Shown here piece after piece: positions 1 to 9,053 of a stretch of DNA of 64,000 nucleotides. This DNA is from DATARH01 sp963705325 (GTDB lineage Bacteria; Pseudomonadota; Alphaproteobacteria; ATCC43930; CGMCC-115725). Each line of letters begins with the position of its first letter. Position 1 is the stretch's first letter. The position numbers and the translations under genes are program-made. The notes beneath the pieces were generated by a model. That model was given only the letters and a program-made list of their open reading frames with translations. It was not told the origin of the DNA and did no database searches. The stretch is taken from positions 4,898,001 through 4,962,000 of the forward strand of contig OY970069.1 in the NCBI GenBank assembly GCA_963705325.1, read 5' to 3'.

Positions 1-295
1 TGAGAACACGCGCCGGAGCGCCGGGAGATAGATCGACTTGCATGATTGTAGTGTTGGCTGACTGGATGGTCCCAGCTGTAGAAGCAAACGCATTCAGACC
101 TTGCGCTGAAGCAGATAAATCTAGACTCAAGGTTGAGCCTCCAGCCGTGATGCGATCCAACTGGCGGTCGGAAAGCCGCGTAGGGCCAATCGAAACCGCA
201 GGCTTTTCGGTGGCAAGGGCGAGGCTCGCCTGCGCAAACCACAGCACTGTAATTAGCACCAGTTGAACGAGGATTTTCGGCCAAAAAGGCTGCAC
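1..295 (-). CDS. small Sec-exported precursor with LSDRQ-AG motif (partial, runs off left edge)
   Basis: This reading frame is open from a GTG at 295-293 leftwards to the window edge, giving 98 visible residues. A GGAG sits about 9 bases before the GTG. Residues 1-28 look like a Sec signal peptide (Lys7, a hydrophobic core, then Ala-rich end). Residues 41-52 read LSDRQLDRITAG, the motif shared with the two small proteins at 17312-17596 and 19771-20055. What follows is Ser/Ala/Thr-rich with no cysteine in the visible part. I know no named family for it. The motif resembles a double-glycine leader (L-S-x-x-x-L-x-x-I-x-A-G), which suggests cleavage after AG by a C39-type peptidase; that is inference. 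The C-terminus lies outside the window. Confidence 0.6.
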   Translation of the reverse strand, partial: MQPFWPKILVQLVLITVLWFAQASLALATEKPAVSIGPTRLSDRQLDRITAGGSTLSLDLSASAQGLNAFASTAGTIQSANTTIMQVDLSPGAPARVL

Positions 296-752
296 GCAGC
301 GGCTCCAACACTCCCCGAACCGCAACGCGGGCAATGACCTCTGACGACGCCACACTATGATGGGGAAGCGGGATCGCAGCTTATGCCTCCCATCGACTCC
401 GCTCGTTCATCGGTGATGTTTGGTATAATTAGCAATAAGTCTTCGTATTCGTATTGTCTTCATATTCGTAAAAAAAACATGGTTAATTTGACCGAGGAGG
501 CCGGAATGGCTCGAACGCTTTGAAGGACCAAACACGTCAATGTGCTCTCCGAATGATCGAGTTTGTCGACGAGGTCGACTTTTAACTTCCCCATGCCATC
601 GATCTAACAGCGCCTCCTTGCGGCGTAAGGCTCCGCAAACTGCGAAGGAGAGCGGCCGCTTCGCATGAAGGACCTGTTGCACAATGCGTCCAGCCGAGGG
701 ATAGAAGAAAATTCTGGGTCGCGCTGTTGGCGAGTAAGACTGGAGGTCCGCG
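296..752. other. intergenic stretch without recognisable gene
   Basis: No reading frame here has both a convincing ribosome site and recognisable sequence. A 91-codon minus-strand frame (682-407) gives no recognisable protein. The last 15 bases carry GGAGG for the gene starting at 753. Confidence 0.4.
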
Positions 753-2375
753 ATGGCGAACAGGTCACGTGTTGATAAGATCGTCAGCGACTATGCCAAG
801 CGGAACTCGCTGCCGGCTGATCAATTACCTGCTCTCATTGCTTCCATCCAAGCCGCCCTCGCTGGCACCAAAGTTAATCGACAAATTGAGCCGGCTGCGA
901 AGTTGGTACCGGCTGTTGCTATTGAACGCCCGATTCAACCGAAATCGCGCACCAGAACGAATCGGAAGCGAAGAGGCAGCGTTGGAAGCCAAACGCGTGA
1001 GCCACCCTCGGCTGCGCTCGACGAAGTGGCAGCGACTGCCCCGTCAACCCGGCTTGCTCCCATCGCTGACAAGCCGGTCAGCGAAGAGCTGAGCCCCGCG
1101 CCGCCGCCTCACTCAGAGCCGCTCCATCCCGACACCCCCCTTGGCGACCAGACAGGCGAGCCGCCATCGGTTGCGCTCAACGAAGTGGCAGCGACTGCCC
1201 CGTCAGCCCCGCTTGCTCCCATCGCTGACAAGCCGGTCAGCGAAGAGCTGAGCCCCGCGCCGCCGCCTCACTCAGAGCCGCTCCATCCCGACACCCCCCT
1301 TGGCGACCGGACAGGCGAGCCGCCATCGGTTGCGCTCAACGAAGTGGCAGCGACTGCCCCGTCAGCCCCGCTCGCTCCCGTCGCTGACAAGCCGGTCAGC
1401 GAAGAGCTGAGCCCCGCGCCGCCGCCTCACTCAGAGCCGCTCCATCCCGACACCCCCCTTGGCGACCGGACAGGCGAGCCGCCATCGGTTGCGCTCAACG
1501 AAGTGGCAGCGACTGCCCCGTCAGCCCCGCTCGCTCCCGTCGCTGACAAGCCGGTCAGCGAAGAGCTGAGCCCCGCGCCGCCGCCTCACTCAGAGCCGCT
1601 CCATCCCGACACCCCCCTTGGCGACCAGACAGGCGAGCCGCCATCGGTTGCGCTCAACGAAGTGGCAGCGACTGCCCCGTCAGCCCCGCTTGCTCCCGTC
1701 GCTGACAAGCCGGTCAGCGAAGAGCTGAGCCCCGCGCCGCCGCCTCACTCAGAGCCGCTCCATCCCGACACCCCCCTTGGCGACCAGACAGGCGAGCCGC
1801 CATCGGTTGCGCTCAACGAAGTGGCAGCGACTGCCCCGTCAGCCCCGCTTGCTCCCGTCGCTGACAAGCCGGTCAGCGAAGAGCTGAGCCCCGCGCCGCC
1901 TCTCGAACAAATTCCTATGAAGCCGGTTATCCTCGAGCGAGCGCCCCGCTTTGCCGAGGGCGAAACCGTGCCGCCAGCATCACAAGGGGCAGATGACGTC
2001 ACACGCACGACCCTCTACAAAAGCAGTGCGGAGCCAGAGCCGCCATCAGCCAATCTCGCACCGAGACCGTCCGGGCGGTGGCTGGACGACGTGTCCAGCC
2101 GAGCCGAGAGCAAGGGGTACCGGCGTAAGCGGTGGAGCCGCGTAATCGTTTCGACCATCGCGGTACTTGCTATCGTCCTAACCAGTCTTGTGTTTTACGT
2201 GTCACGCCAACATGACGTGCCAAAGGAGGTAAGGAATACGGAAAGACCGTTCAACGTGACTCTGGAGACCTTAGGCGGCCTCGTCACTGAGGTGGTTGTG
2301 CTCGCGGAGAAACGTAGTGTTCCGCGCGGCGTGACCGTTGCATTTCTTAAGGGAGCCGAGACTTCTAATCGATGA
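753..2375 (+). CDS. MucR-N-like domain, proline-rich tandem repeats and one membrane helix; 5' part of a frameshifted TPR gene
   Basis: The start is ATG 753 with GGAGG 9 bases upstream. Residues about 5-38 (VDKIVSDYAKRNSLPADQLP, followed by a hydrophobic helix) match the N-terminal helical region of MucR/Ros regulators, but the zinc finger of that family is absent. From about residue 83 to 383 come nearly six copies of a 53-residue Pro/Ala/Glu-rich unit. A basic stretch (RRKRW) then precedes a single membrane helix near residues 465-486, and a predicted extracytoplasmic tail. The frame stops at 2375, after it already overlaps the TPR frame. Removing one T at 2362-2364 would continue it as E-T-L-I-D-D-I-A into the TPR protein, giving a single product of about 1285 residues. 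The native gene was therefore probably one membrane-anchored TPR protein. Function is unknown. Confidence 0.7.
   Translation: MANRSRVDKIVSDYAKRNSLPADQLPALIASIQAALAGTKVNRQIEPAAKLVPAVAIERPIQPKSRTRTNRKRRGSVGSQTREPPSAALDEVAATAPSTRLAPIADKPVSEELSPAPPPHSEPLHPDTPLGDQTGEPPSVALNEVAATAPSAPLAPIADKPVSEELSPAPPPHSEPLHPDTPLGDRTGEPPSVALNEVAATAPSAPLAPVADKPVSEELSPAPPPHSEPLHPDTPLGDRTGEPPSVALNEVAATAPSAPLAPVADKPVSEELSPAPPPHSEPLHPDTPLGDQTGEPPSVALNEVAATAPSAPLAPVADKPVSEELSPAPPPHSEPLHPDTPLGDQTGEPPSVALNEVAATAPSAPLAPVADKPVSEELSPAPPLEQIPMKPVILERAPRFAEGETVPPASQGADDVTRTTLYKSSAEPEPPSANLAPRPSGRWLDDVSSRAESKGYRRKRWSRVIVSTIAVLAIVLTSLVFYVSRQHDVPKEVRNTERPFNVTLETLGGLVTEVVVLAEKRSVPRGVTVAFLKGAETSNR
999..1901 (+). repeat. 159-bp tandem repeat, about 5.7 copies, in frame
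   Basis: Units start at 999, 1158, 1317, 1476, 1635 and 1794, each beginning with a GAG codon, and the last is truncated. Copies two to six differ by only a few bases; the first is more diverged. Each encodes 53 residues beginning E-P-P-S and ending near H-P-D-T-P-L-G-D. The near identity points to recent unequal recombination or slippage, so copy number may vary between strains and may be collapsed in assemblies. Confidence 0.9.
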
Positions 2376-4611
2376 TATCGCCGCGTATGCCCGCCCGACG
2401 CCCGAATTGAGGTTTCATGAGGCGCGGATGCTCATTCAGTTCGCGCAAAACTATGCATCGGTTGGCGACACGGCGACGGCGAAGGCGCGGACACTAAAGG
2501 CCCAAACACTGCTTACTGGTCTCACTTCAGAAAAAACGGATGTTGCGGAATATGAAAATTCTCTCTCGGCCGCAGATGAAGAGGTTGGAAACATACTGGT
2601 CACGCAGGGCAATCTGGCAGCAGCACTGCAATCCTATCGCGATGGCCTGCTGATCCGCGACCGTCTCGCAAAATCCGATCCTGATAATGCTGGCTCACAG
2701 CACGACCTCTCGGTTGCTTACAACGAGGTCGGCGACGTGCTCGTCGCCCAAGGCAATCTAACCGAGGCGCTTAGCACATACCGTGATGGGGTGGCGATCC
2801 GCGAGCGCCTCACCAAATCCTATCCGAACAATGCCCAATATCAGCGCGACCTAGTTGCCTCCCACAATAAGGTAGGGGACGTGCTGGTCGCTCAGGGCAA
2901 TTTGGCCGAAGCGTTACGGTCTTACCGTGATGGTCTGGTGATTGCCGAGAGCCTCACCAAATCCGATCCCGATAATACTGGCTCGCAGCATGACCTCTCG
3001 GTTGCCTACAACGAAGTCGGCGACGTGCTCGTCGCCCAGGGCAATCTGGCTGAGGCGCTGCAATCCTACCGCGACAGCCAGGCGGTTCGTGAGCGCCTCA
3101 CCGAAGCCGATCCCAGCAACACCGGTTGGCAGCACGATCTCTCAGTTTCTTATGAGCAAGTCGGCGACGTGCTCGTCGCCCAGGGCAATCTTGACGCGGC
3201 GCTGCAGTCCTACCGCAACAGCCAGGCGATCCGTGAGCGCCTCACCAAATCCTATCCCAATAATGTCGGCTGGCAGCGCGGCCTGGCGATTTCTTACGAG
3301 CGTGTCGGCGACGTGTTCGTCGCCCAGGGCAATCTTGCTAAGGCACTGCAATCCTATCGCAGCAGCCAGGCGATCCGTGAGCGCCTCGCCAAAGCCGACC
3401 CCGGTAATGCCGGTTGGCAGCACGACCTCTCCGTCTCCTACAATAAGATTGGCGACGTGCTGGTCAACCAGGGCAATCTGGACGAGGCGCTACAGTCTTA
3501 CCGCAATGGTCTGGCGATTACCCAGAACTTCGCTAAATCTGAACTCGGCAGCGCTGGTTGGCAGCGCGACCTGGCGATTTCGTACGAGCGTGTCGGCGAC
3601 GTGCTCGTCGCCCGAGGCAATCTTGACGAGGCGCTGCAATCCTATCGCAACAGCCAGGCGATCCGCGAGCGCCTCGCCAAATCCGATCTCAATAATGTCG
3701 GCTGGCAGCGCGACCTCTCTGTTTCCTACAATAAGGTCGGCGACGTGCTGGTCAAGCAGGGCAATCTGGACGAGGCGTTACAGTCTTACCGTAATGGTCT
3801 GGCGATTGCCGAAAGCCTCACCAAATCCGATCCCAGCAACACCGGTTGGCAGCGCGATCTCTCAGTTTCTTACGAGCGTGTCGGCGACGTGCTCGTCGCC
3901 CAGGGCAATCTGGCTGAGGCACTGCAGTCCTACCGCAACAGCCAGAAGATCCGTGAGCGCCTCACTAAATCCGATCCCAATAACGTCGGCTGGCAGCGCG
4001 ACCTAGCGGTCTCTTACGAGCGCGTCGGCGACGTGCTCGTCGCCCAGGGCAATCTGGCTGAGACGCTGCAATCCTACCGCAGCAGCCAGGCGATCCGTAA
4101 GCGCCTCGCAAAAGCCAATCCCATTATTGCCGGTTGGCAGCGTGACCTCTCAGTCTCCTACAATAAGGTCGGGGACGTGCTCGTCGCCCAGGGCAATCTG
4201 GCCGAGGCGTTACAGTCTTACCGCGATGGCCTGGCGATTGCCGAGAGCCTCACCAAATCCGATCCCGACAACACCGGTTGGCAGCGCGACCTCTCAGTCT
4301 CTTACGAGCGTGTCGGCGACGTGCTCGTCGCCCAAGGCGATCTGGGCGAGGCGCTGCGATCCTACCGCGACAGCCAGGCGGTTCGTGAGCGCCTCGCCAA
4401 ATCCGATCCCCACAACCCCGGCTGGCAGCGCGACCTCGCGGTCTCACATGCCCGCCTAGCCGAACTGCTCCTAAAGGCCGGACAGAATGAGGCGGCGCAC
4501 GAGCATCTTGTCGCTGGTCGCACAATTTTAGAATCCCTTATTACTCAGAGTTCCGAGGCAACTCAGTTAAAGCGGGATCTTAGCTGGTTCAGAGAAATGC
4601 TCACTCGTTAG
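2338..4611 (+). CDS. tetratricopeptide-repeat protein, 3' part of the frameshifted gene starting at 753
   Basis: This frame carries thirteen consecutive units of 48 residues, each built on Y-x-x-V-G-D-V-L-V-A-Q-G-N-L-x-E-A-L-x-S-Y, a TPR-type helix pair. Such arrays normally form a protein-binding superhelix. The annotated ATG at 2338 has no good ribosome site and lies inside the upstream frame. Residues after I-D-D-I-A continue the upstream tail after a one-base correction at 2362-2364. I therefore read it as the extracytoplasmic or effector half of a MucR-N/TM/TPR protein rather than as an independent gene. The last 60 residues (from about 4453) leave the repeat pattern. Downstream is an IS element. 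Partner and substrate cannot be told from the sequence. Confidence 0.75.
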   Translation: MHFLREPRLLIDDIAAYARPTPELRFHEARMLIQFAQNYASVGDTATAKARTLKAQTLLTGLTSEKTDVAEYENSLSAADEEVGNILVTQGNLAAALQSYRDGLLIRDRLAKSDPDNAGSQHDLSVAYNEVGDVLVAQGNLTEALSTYRDGVAIRERLTKSYPNNAQYQRDLVASHNKVGDVLVAQGNLAEALRSYRDGLVIAESLTKSDPDNTGSQHDLSVAYNEVGDVLVAQGNLAEALQSYRDSQAVRERLTEADPSNTGWQHDLSVSYEQVGDVLVAQGNLDAALQSYRNSQAIRERLTKSYPNNVGWQRGLAISYERVGDVFVAQGNLAKALQSYRSSQAIRERLAKADPGNAGWQHDLSVSYNKIGDVLVNQGNLDEALQSYRNGLAITQNFAKSELGSAGWQRDLAISYERVGDVLVARGNLDEALQSYRNSQAIRERLAKSDLNNVGWQRDLSVSYNKVGDVLVKQGNLDEALQSYRNGLAIAESLTKSDPSNTGWQRDLSVSYERVGDVLVAQGNLAEALQSYRNSQKIRERLTKSDPNNVGWQRDLAVSYERVGDVLVAQGNLAETLQSYRSSQAIRKRLAKANPIIAGWQRDLSVSYNKVGDVLVAQGNLAEALQSYRDGLAIAESLTKSDPDNTGWQRDLSVSYERVGDVLVAQGDLGEALRSYRDSQAVRERLAKSDPHNPGWQRDLAVSHARLAELLLKAGQNEAAHEHLVAGRTILESLITQSSEATQLKRDLSWFREMLTR
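2581..4452 (+). repeat. 144-bp coding repeats (13 units) of the TPR array
   Basis: Thirteen 48-codon units follow one another without spacers. They are clearly homologous at DNA level but more diverged than the 159-bp repeats at 999-1901, so this array is older or under selection for sequence diversity. Confidence 0.85.
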
Positions 4612-4802
4612 GACGATGTCGTTTCCGTGGCCTCTGCGCCTTGAGCCCCATAGGGGCGCCGCTTCAGGGCGCGAGATGGCTGGGGCCGATTCCTCCCCAG
4701 CATACGCTCGCGCGCAGCGCTCTACCGTCAGCCCCCGCTAACGCGACACGGGGGGATATTTGGCCACCCTGCGTGTAGGGTTATCGAGAAGCCGTAGCTT
4801 AC

Positions 4803-6260
4803 CAGCCCGTTGACGAAGTCGGATTTGGTTGATTCCGTGTGGGGCCAGTGTGGACTGATCGGGATTTATGCGGGATGGCGATGGGGCGTGAGGGCGATCG
4901 GCAAGGCGATCTGATCGTGACCTGGGCGGAGATGCCGCGTTCGCCGGGGCATGTGTTTTACGACCGGCTTCAGGAAGTTCTGATCGAGGGCGGGTTTGAC
5001 GGGTTTGTCGAGACGGCGTGCCAGCCCTATTACGCGCCGAAGATGGGCGCGCCGTCGGTGCCGCCGGGGCGTTACTTCCGCATGCACATGGTCGGCTATT
5101 TCGAGGGGATCGCCAGCGAGCGAGGCATCGCCTGGCGCTGTTCGGATTCGAATGTCGCTGCGGGATTTTCTGCGGCTGGAGAACCGGGAGAAGGTTCCGG
5201 ATCACTCGTGGTTGTCGAAGACGCGGGGTCGGCTTGCGCATGAGGTCCACGAGACGGTGTTCGGCTGGGTGTTGAAGCTCGTGGCCGAGCAAGGCTTGGT
5301 CCGAGGCAAGCGGATCGGCGTCGACGCCTCGACGATGGAGGCCAATGCCGCGCTGCGCACAATCGTGCGCCGGGACGATGGCCGGACCTATCGCGAAATG
5401 CTGACGCAGATGGCCAAGGAGAGCGGCATCGAGACGCCGACGTGCGGACGATCTGGTTCGCATCGATCGCAACCGCAAGGGCAAGAAGCTGTCGAACAAG
5501 GAGTGGACCAGCAAGACCGATCCGGAGGCCAAGATCGCCAAGATGAAGGACGGGCGCACGCACCTTGCCTACAAGCCCGAGCATGCGGTCGATCTCGACA
5601 CCGGCGTCATCGTCGCGGCGGCGCTGCATCCTGCCGACCAGGGCGACACAACAACGATCGAGGGCACGCTGACGGCGGCGCAGAAGAACCTGGCTCAGGT
5701 CAGCGCCGCGCCGACGAAGGACCAAGGCCGAGCGAACTGGTCGCCGACAAAGGGCTATCACTCGCGCGCCGTCTTGAAGACCTCGACGGCGGGGTGTGGA
5801 AGACGCGCATCGCCGAACCCAAGCAGCCGGGCTTTTCACGCTGGCGCGGCGACGACAAGGCCCGTGCTGCGGTCTATGCCAACCGCACCCGCCTGGGTTC
5901 GGGGGTCGGCAAGCAGGCAATGCGGCGGAGGGCGGAAATCGTCGAGCGATCTTTCGCCCACAATCTCGACCGAGGCGGCATGCGACGGACCTGGCTGCGC
6001 GGACGCGAGAATGTCCACAAGCGTTATCTGGTCCACGTCGCCGGCCACAATCTCGGCATCCTGATGCGGCTGCTGATCGGGGCCGGAACCCCAAGAGAGG
6101 CGGCTGCCCATGCGCTGGCCTATCTGTTCTTCGTCTCCACCGAGGATGCCGCGGCGATCTTTATCGTCATTGCGTCGTCCGACGGGTTCGCAATCCTGAG
6201 CCGTGGCCGCTATACCGACGGCCCGGGTCGATCAAAACGACGACTTCAGTCAACGGGCTG
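4803..6260 (+). mobile_element. IS element of the IS5/IS1182 type with inverted ends and 4-bp target duplication
   Basis: The left end reads CAGCCCGTTGACGAAGTCG from 4803. The inverted right end (6260 backwards) reads CAGCCCGTTGACTGAAGTCG, identical except for one extra base. Both ends are flanked by TTAC (4799-4802 and 6261-6264), a 4-bp target-site duplication. Total length is 1458 bp, usual for these families. The transposase inside is broken in several places. Joining the two flanks without the element restores AAGCCGTA-GCT-TACGGCTT, a perfect 8-bp palindrome at the stop codon of the OmpA-like gene, so the element landed in the loop of a terminator-like hairpin. Confidence 0.85.
4839..6190 (+). 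pseudogene. IS5/IS1182-type transposase, multiply frameshifted
   Basis: The protein can be followed through three frames. An N-terminal part (from about 4875) shows the DUF772-like segment with P-P-G-R-Y-F-R-M-H. A second frame from about 5150 has S-W-L-S-K-T-R-G-R and the first catalytic Asp in R-I-G-V-D-A-S-T-M-E. From about 5455 a third frame has the second Asp region E-H-A-V-D-L-D-T-G. The C-terminal DDE part (A-E-I-V-E-R-S-F-A-H) runs in the second frame from about 5770. At least four frame changes lie near 5150, 5445, 5723-5765. The element cannot make an intact transposase as sequenced, although its ends are intact enough to be mobilised in trans. Confidence 0.8.
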
Positions 6261-7805
6261 TTACGGCTTGACGATCTCGACGCGTCGGTTCCGCGGCTCA
6301 CGCACGCCATCCGCCGTCGGCACCCGGTTGTCGTTTTCCCCGCGGCCCGAGACTATCATCTCCTCCCGCGGCACTCCCAAGGCGGCCAGCGCCTTGGCGA
6401 CGTTGTTCGCACGCCGCTCGGAGAGCCGCTGGTTGTACCCGGGCGAACCCGAACGGTCAGTGTAGCCGGTCACCCGGATCTGCACCGCAGCCCCCGACTT
6501 GTAGGCGGCGGCGGCCTGCTGCACGATCGCCAAGCCGTCCGGCGTGATCGTGTCCTTGTCCCAATCGAAGAACACGACAAATACCACCGGGGCCGCCGGC
6601 GGCGGAGCCGGTGTCGCCACCCGAGCCGGAGGCGGTGGCGGCGGCGCGCTGAATAGGTAGCTCACCCCGAGGCGCAGGGCGTTATCGGTCACCCGATAGT
6701 GGTTGTTGTAACCGTTCCAGAACGCACCACCGTTTTGTACTACGCCGGTCGAAAATGTCCCGTAATCGGCATAGCTGTACTCTAATCGAGCATGCCAATT
6801 CGGTGTGAAGGCGTATTCCAATCCCGCGCCCGCGGTCCAACCAGGGGCGAAGTGCTTGAAAGTCTGCGAGGCGCCGATCTGCGAGACCGTCGATTGGAAC
6901 TCACCCAACGCCAGACCACCAATGCCGTAGAGCAGAGTGTTTCCCCAAACATAGCCAAGGCGAGCGCGGAGCGAGCTGTCCCAGTCGAGCTTGGTCGTAT
7001 ACGCGTAGTTGCCGTTGAGTGCGTTCGGGAAGCAGCCTCCCGGTGCCGTATTGCCGGCCCCAAAATTCTCAATCAAGCAATTGCTTTTAGTGCTGCCGGA
7101 GAGACCCTCGATGTCGAATTCGGGACCGAGCACCCAGTTCCCAATCTGCCAGTTGTAACCAACATGGCCGCCGCCAACAAAATCGGTTGGGTTCAAGCTG
7201 ACATGGCCCGTCAGCGGCGGCACGAAAGCCGTCGTCTCGTGGAGGCTTTCCGACAGCCACGCCGCGCCGGCTTGCAAGCCGACATAAAAGCCAGTCCAGT
7301 CGGGGCCTAGCATCACCGGCGGCGGCGGCGTCTGTGCCAGCTGGGGGCTCGGCTTTGCGGGTCCCGTTGGTTGTGAGGCTGGTGGCGATTGCTGCGCCAC
7401 CTGAGGCTGTGGCTGCCCTGGTGGGGCCGGCTTGGGAGCTCCAGGCCCGTTTGTCTGCTGCGACGATGGCAGCGATTGTTGCACCACCTGAGGTGGTGGT
7501 GGCCCTGGCGGGTGCGGCAGGGTTCCCGCAGGCGCTTGCGGGGCGGACGTGGCAGAGCGCTTGGCCGGTTGGCCAGCAGTCGTGGCTTTGGCCGAAGCTC
7601 GTCTGGCTTGCTGCGCCTCCAACCGATCAAGTCTATGTATCAAATCGCGGATCAAAGCGTCGCGTTGGTCGAGTTTTCTCTGCAGCTCTTCAATGCTATC
7701 CGACGCCGGCCCCGCATTCGTTGCCGGGGGAGACTGCGCAAGACTGATCCCATGCGAGCTGACGAGCATCGCTATCGAAACAGATATGCCTAAATGTCGC
7801 TTCAT
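6261..7805 (-). CDS. outer-membrane beta-barrel protein with coiled coil, proline-rich linker and OmpA peptidoglycan-binding domain
   Basis: The chosen start is ATG 7805, 9 bases after GGGGGA, giving 514 residues; an in-frame GTG at 7826 would add seven. Residues 1-23 form a signal peptide. Residues about 35-75 form a short coiled coil, 80-165 are Pro/Gln-rich and disordered, and 175-400 form an Omp25/Omp31-type 8-strand barrel (W-T-G-F-Y-V-G at its start and repeated aromatic-ended strands). Residues 415-510 are an OmpA C-terminal domain with N-x-x-L-S-x-x-R-A. The gene follows the C39 peptidase directly and is clearly co-transcribed. A coiled coil, linker and barrel next to a periplasmic C39 peptidase recalls FapF/FapD of the Fap amyloid secretion system, though the barrel type differs. 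Its stop codon lies in the target duplication of the IS element. Confidence 0.85.
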   Translation of the reverse strand: MKRHLGISVSIAMLVSSHGISLAQSPPATNAGPASDSIEELQRKLDQRDALIRDLIHRLDRLEAQQARRASAKATTAGQPAKRSATSAPQAPAGTLPHPPGPPPPQVVQQSLPSSQQTNGPGAPKPAPPGQPQPQVAQQSPPASQPTGPAKPSPQLAQTPPPPVMLGPDWTGFYVGLQAGAAWLSESLHETTAFVPPLTGHVSLNPTDFVGGGHVGYNWQIGNWVLGPEFDIEGLSGSTKSNCLIENFGAGNTAPGGCFPNALNGNYAYTTKLDWDSSLRARLGYVWGNTLLYGIGGLALGEFQSTVSQIGASQTFKHFAPGWTAGAGLEYAFTPNWHARLEYSYADYGTFSTGVVQNGGAFWNGYNNHYRVTDNALRLGVSYLFSAPPPPPPARVATPAPPPAAPVVFVVFFDWDKDTITPDGLAIVQQAAAAYKSGAAVQIRVTGYTDRSGSPGYNQRLSERRANNVAKALAALGVPREEMIVSGRGENDNRVPTADGVREPRNRRVEIVKP

Positions 7806-7827
7806 GCGTGTGGATCCCCCGCGCACT

Positions 7828-8484
7828 TCATTTCAGGACGAGCACTTGGCGGACGAGCGAATTAGAGGGAACGACAAATTGCCGCGGTTGAACAGCCAAC
7901 AAGCCCGGCGGGGCCGGATTACCGTTCCGCGTGACAATAAACCCGACCCTCCCGATTTCCGGAAAGTTAATCCAAATGCGTTCAAATTTTTCGGCCGACA
8001 TCGTTCGGTTCCCAAAAGCGGGGTCGGCCAGCAGAACCCGATCTCCAATTTGGCCGCGGAAAATCAGGAAATGGTTATAACCAATAGGGCTGACCGCGAC
8101 GATGAGCGGTGCGAGGTCAGCGAGATCTTTGAGCTCAAGGTTCCCATAGCCGACGCCCTGGTACCCCCGACCATCCACATACCGCTTCAGGTCAAGCAGC
8201 GAAAAACCTTGGCGGATGCGCACCGCCTCTGGGTGTTCAATATATTCCTTGCGCTGGATCAGGCCCTCAGCCACCTGCTTTTCAGTAACGTGGTCGCCGA
8301 ACTGGAAATTCAGCAAGGTTGCGAGCGCTGCCGCACCACAACTCAAATCGAACTTCTGAACGATCACCCCTTCTGTGCGAAGCTCGTATAGTGATTTAAC
8401 AGGTTCGCTCGCCCTTCCGGGTCTTGGCGACGTGCTCAACAAGCTGACGGCCAAGCAGGCCAAGGCGAGACCTCGGATCACCAT
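7828..8484 (-). CDS. Sec-exported C39-like (double-glycine-type) cysteine peptidase
   Basis: I choose the ATG at 8484 (218 residues), because residues 1-26 then form a good signal peptide; the frame is open to 8625. The C39 catalytic set is complete: oxyanion Gln43, nucleophile Cys49 in D-L-S-C-G-A-A-A-L-A-T-L-L, His138 in G-Y-N-H-F-L-I, and Asp154 in A-D-P-A-F-G-N. C39 peptidases usually sit at the N-terminus of ABC exporters and cut leader peptides after GG/GA/AG. Here there is no transporter domain, so the enzyme should work in the periplasm, like FapD. The obvious candidate substrates are the three Sec-exported proteins with an S/T-A-G motif in this window. The stop lies 22 bases before the OmpA-like start, consistent with one operon. 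Confidence 0.85.
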   Translation of the reverse strand: MVIRGLALACLAVSLLSTSPRPGRASEPVKSLYELRTEGVIVQKFDLSCGAAALATLLNFQFGDHVTEKQVAEGLIQRKEYIEHPEAVRIRQGFSLLDLKRYVDGRGYQGVGYGNLELKDLADLAPLIVAVSPIGYNHFLIFRGQIGDRVLLADPAFGNRTMSAEKFERIWINFPEIGRVGFIVTRNGNPAPPGLLAVQPRQFVVPSNSLVRQVLVLK

Positions 8485-8713
8485 TCTGAGGAGTTTTAAG
8501 GTGATGCCGGATGTAACTGGGTCACTCTGAGTGCGGGGACGCCGGTTCAGGAAACACCCTAAATCGGCCGTAGGCATTGGTTGGTGAACGCCTCGAGACA
8601 CCCACAGAACGCCTGACGCTGCCATCCTATGCCTTCCTCGACAGTCCCATTGGACAGCAAATCGGGTGTGAAATACCCGACACTATCTCACCTGAAATGT
8701 ATATTTCGACGTC

Positions 8714-8803
8714 GACGACCTAGGTCATCTTAGCCTAGGCGTCAACTAAAGAGTTAAGCCGCTACGTGATTCTCTACCAGGTGGATAGATGCATTGATCC
8801 ACC
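8714..8803. promoter_or_regulatory. two inverted repeats upstream of the C39/OmpA operon
   Basis: The first repeat pairs GACGaCCTAGG (8714-8724) with CCTAGGCGTC (8734-8743) around a 9-base loop. The second pairs GGTGGAT (8780-8786) with ATCCACC (8797-8803) around 10 bases. They lie 230-320 bases before the C39 start, in a gap of about 570 bases (8485-9053) that otherwise has no gene I can support. They could be an operator, an RNA hairpin of a long leader or a terminator for the upstream regulator; no T-run follows either. Confidence 0.3.
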
Positions 8804-9053
8804 CCCGTTCCACTAGCTGACTTTCGACCATCCGACGCCATTATAGCCGGGGGCCGCTTGGCCTGCAGAAGCGATCCGATTGGTTGGCGGCACCGCCGCA
8901 ACCCAGTGAGGCATTGTGATTACGCCTTTAGGTTCGCTAACCACAGGCTGATTTCGACCAAAATAGCGCGTTTATGCTGTGGCGCTTTGGCCCTTAAGCA
9001 GGGTTACAAACTCCGCGGGATCGCCGACCATCCGCGACGACGTCGGGCTCGTA

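Noticed and set aside
42..266. 74-codon plus-strand reading frame
   Set aside because: It is the antisense shadow of the signal-peptide protein on the minus strand, which has a ribosome site and the shared LSDRQ-AG motif.
407..682. 91-codon minus-strand reading frame
   Set aside because: No recognisable domain and no good ribosome site.
999..1901. Regular repeats as a possible CRISPR array
   Set aside because: Units are 159 bp, directly adjacent, in frame and coding; there are no unique spacers.
8813..8914. 33-codon minus-strand frame behind a weak AAAGG site
   Set aside because: Too short and without recognisable sequence; it lies in the C39 upstream gap and may be chance.
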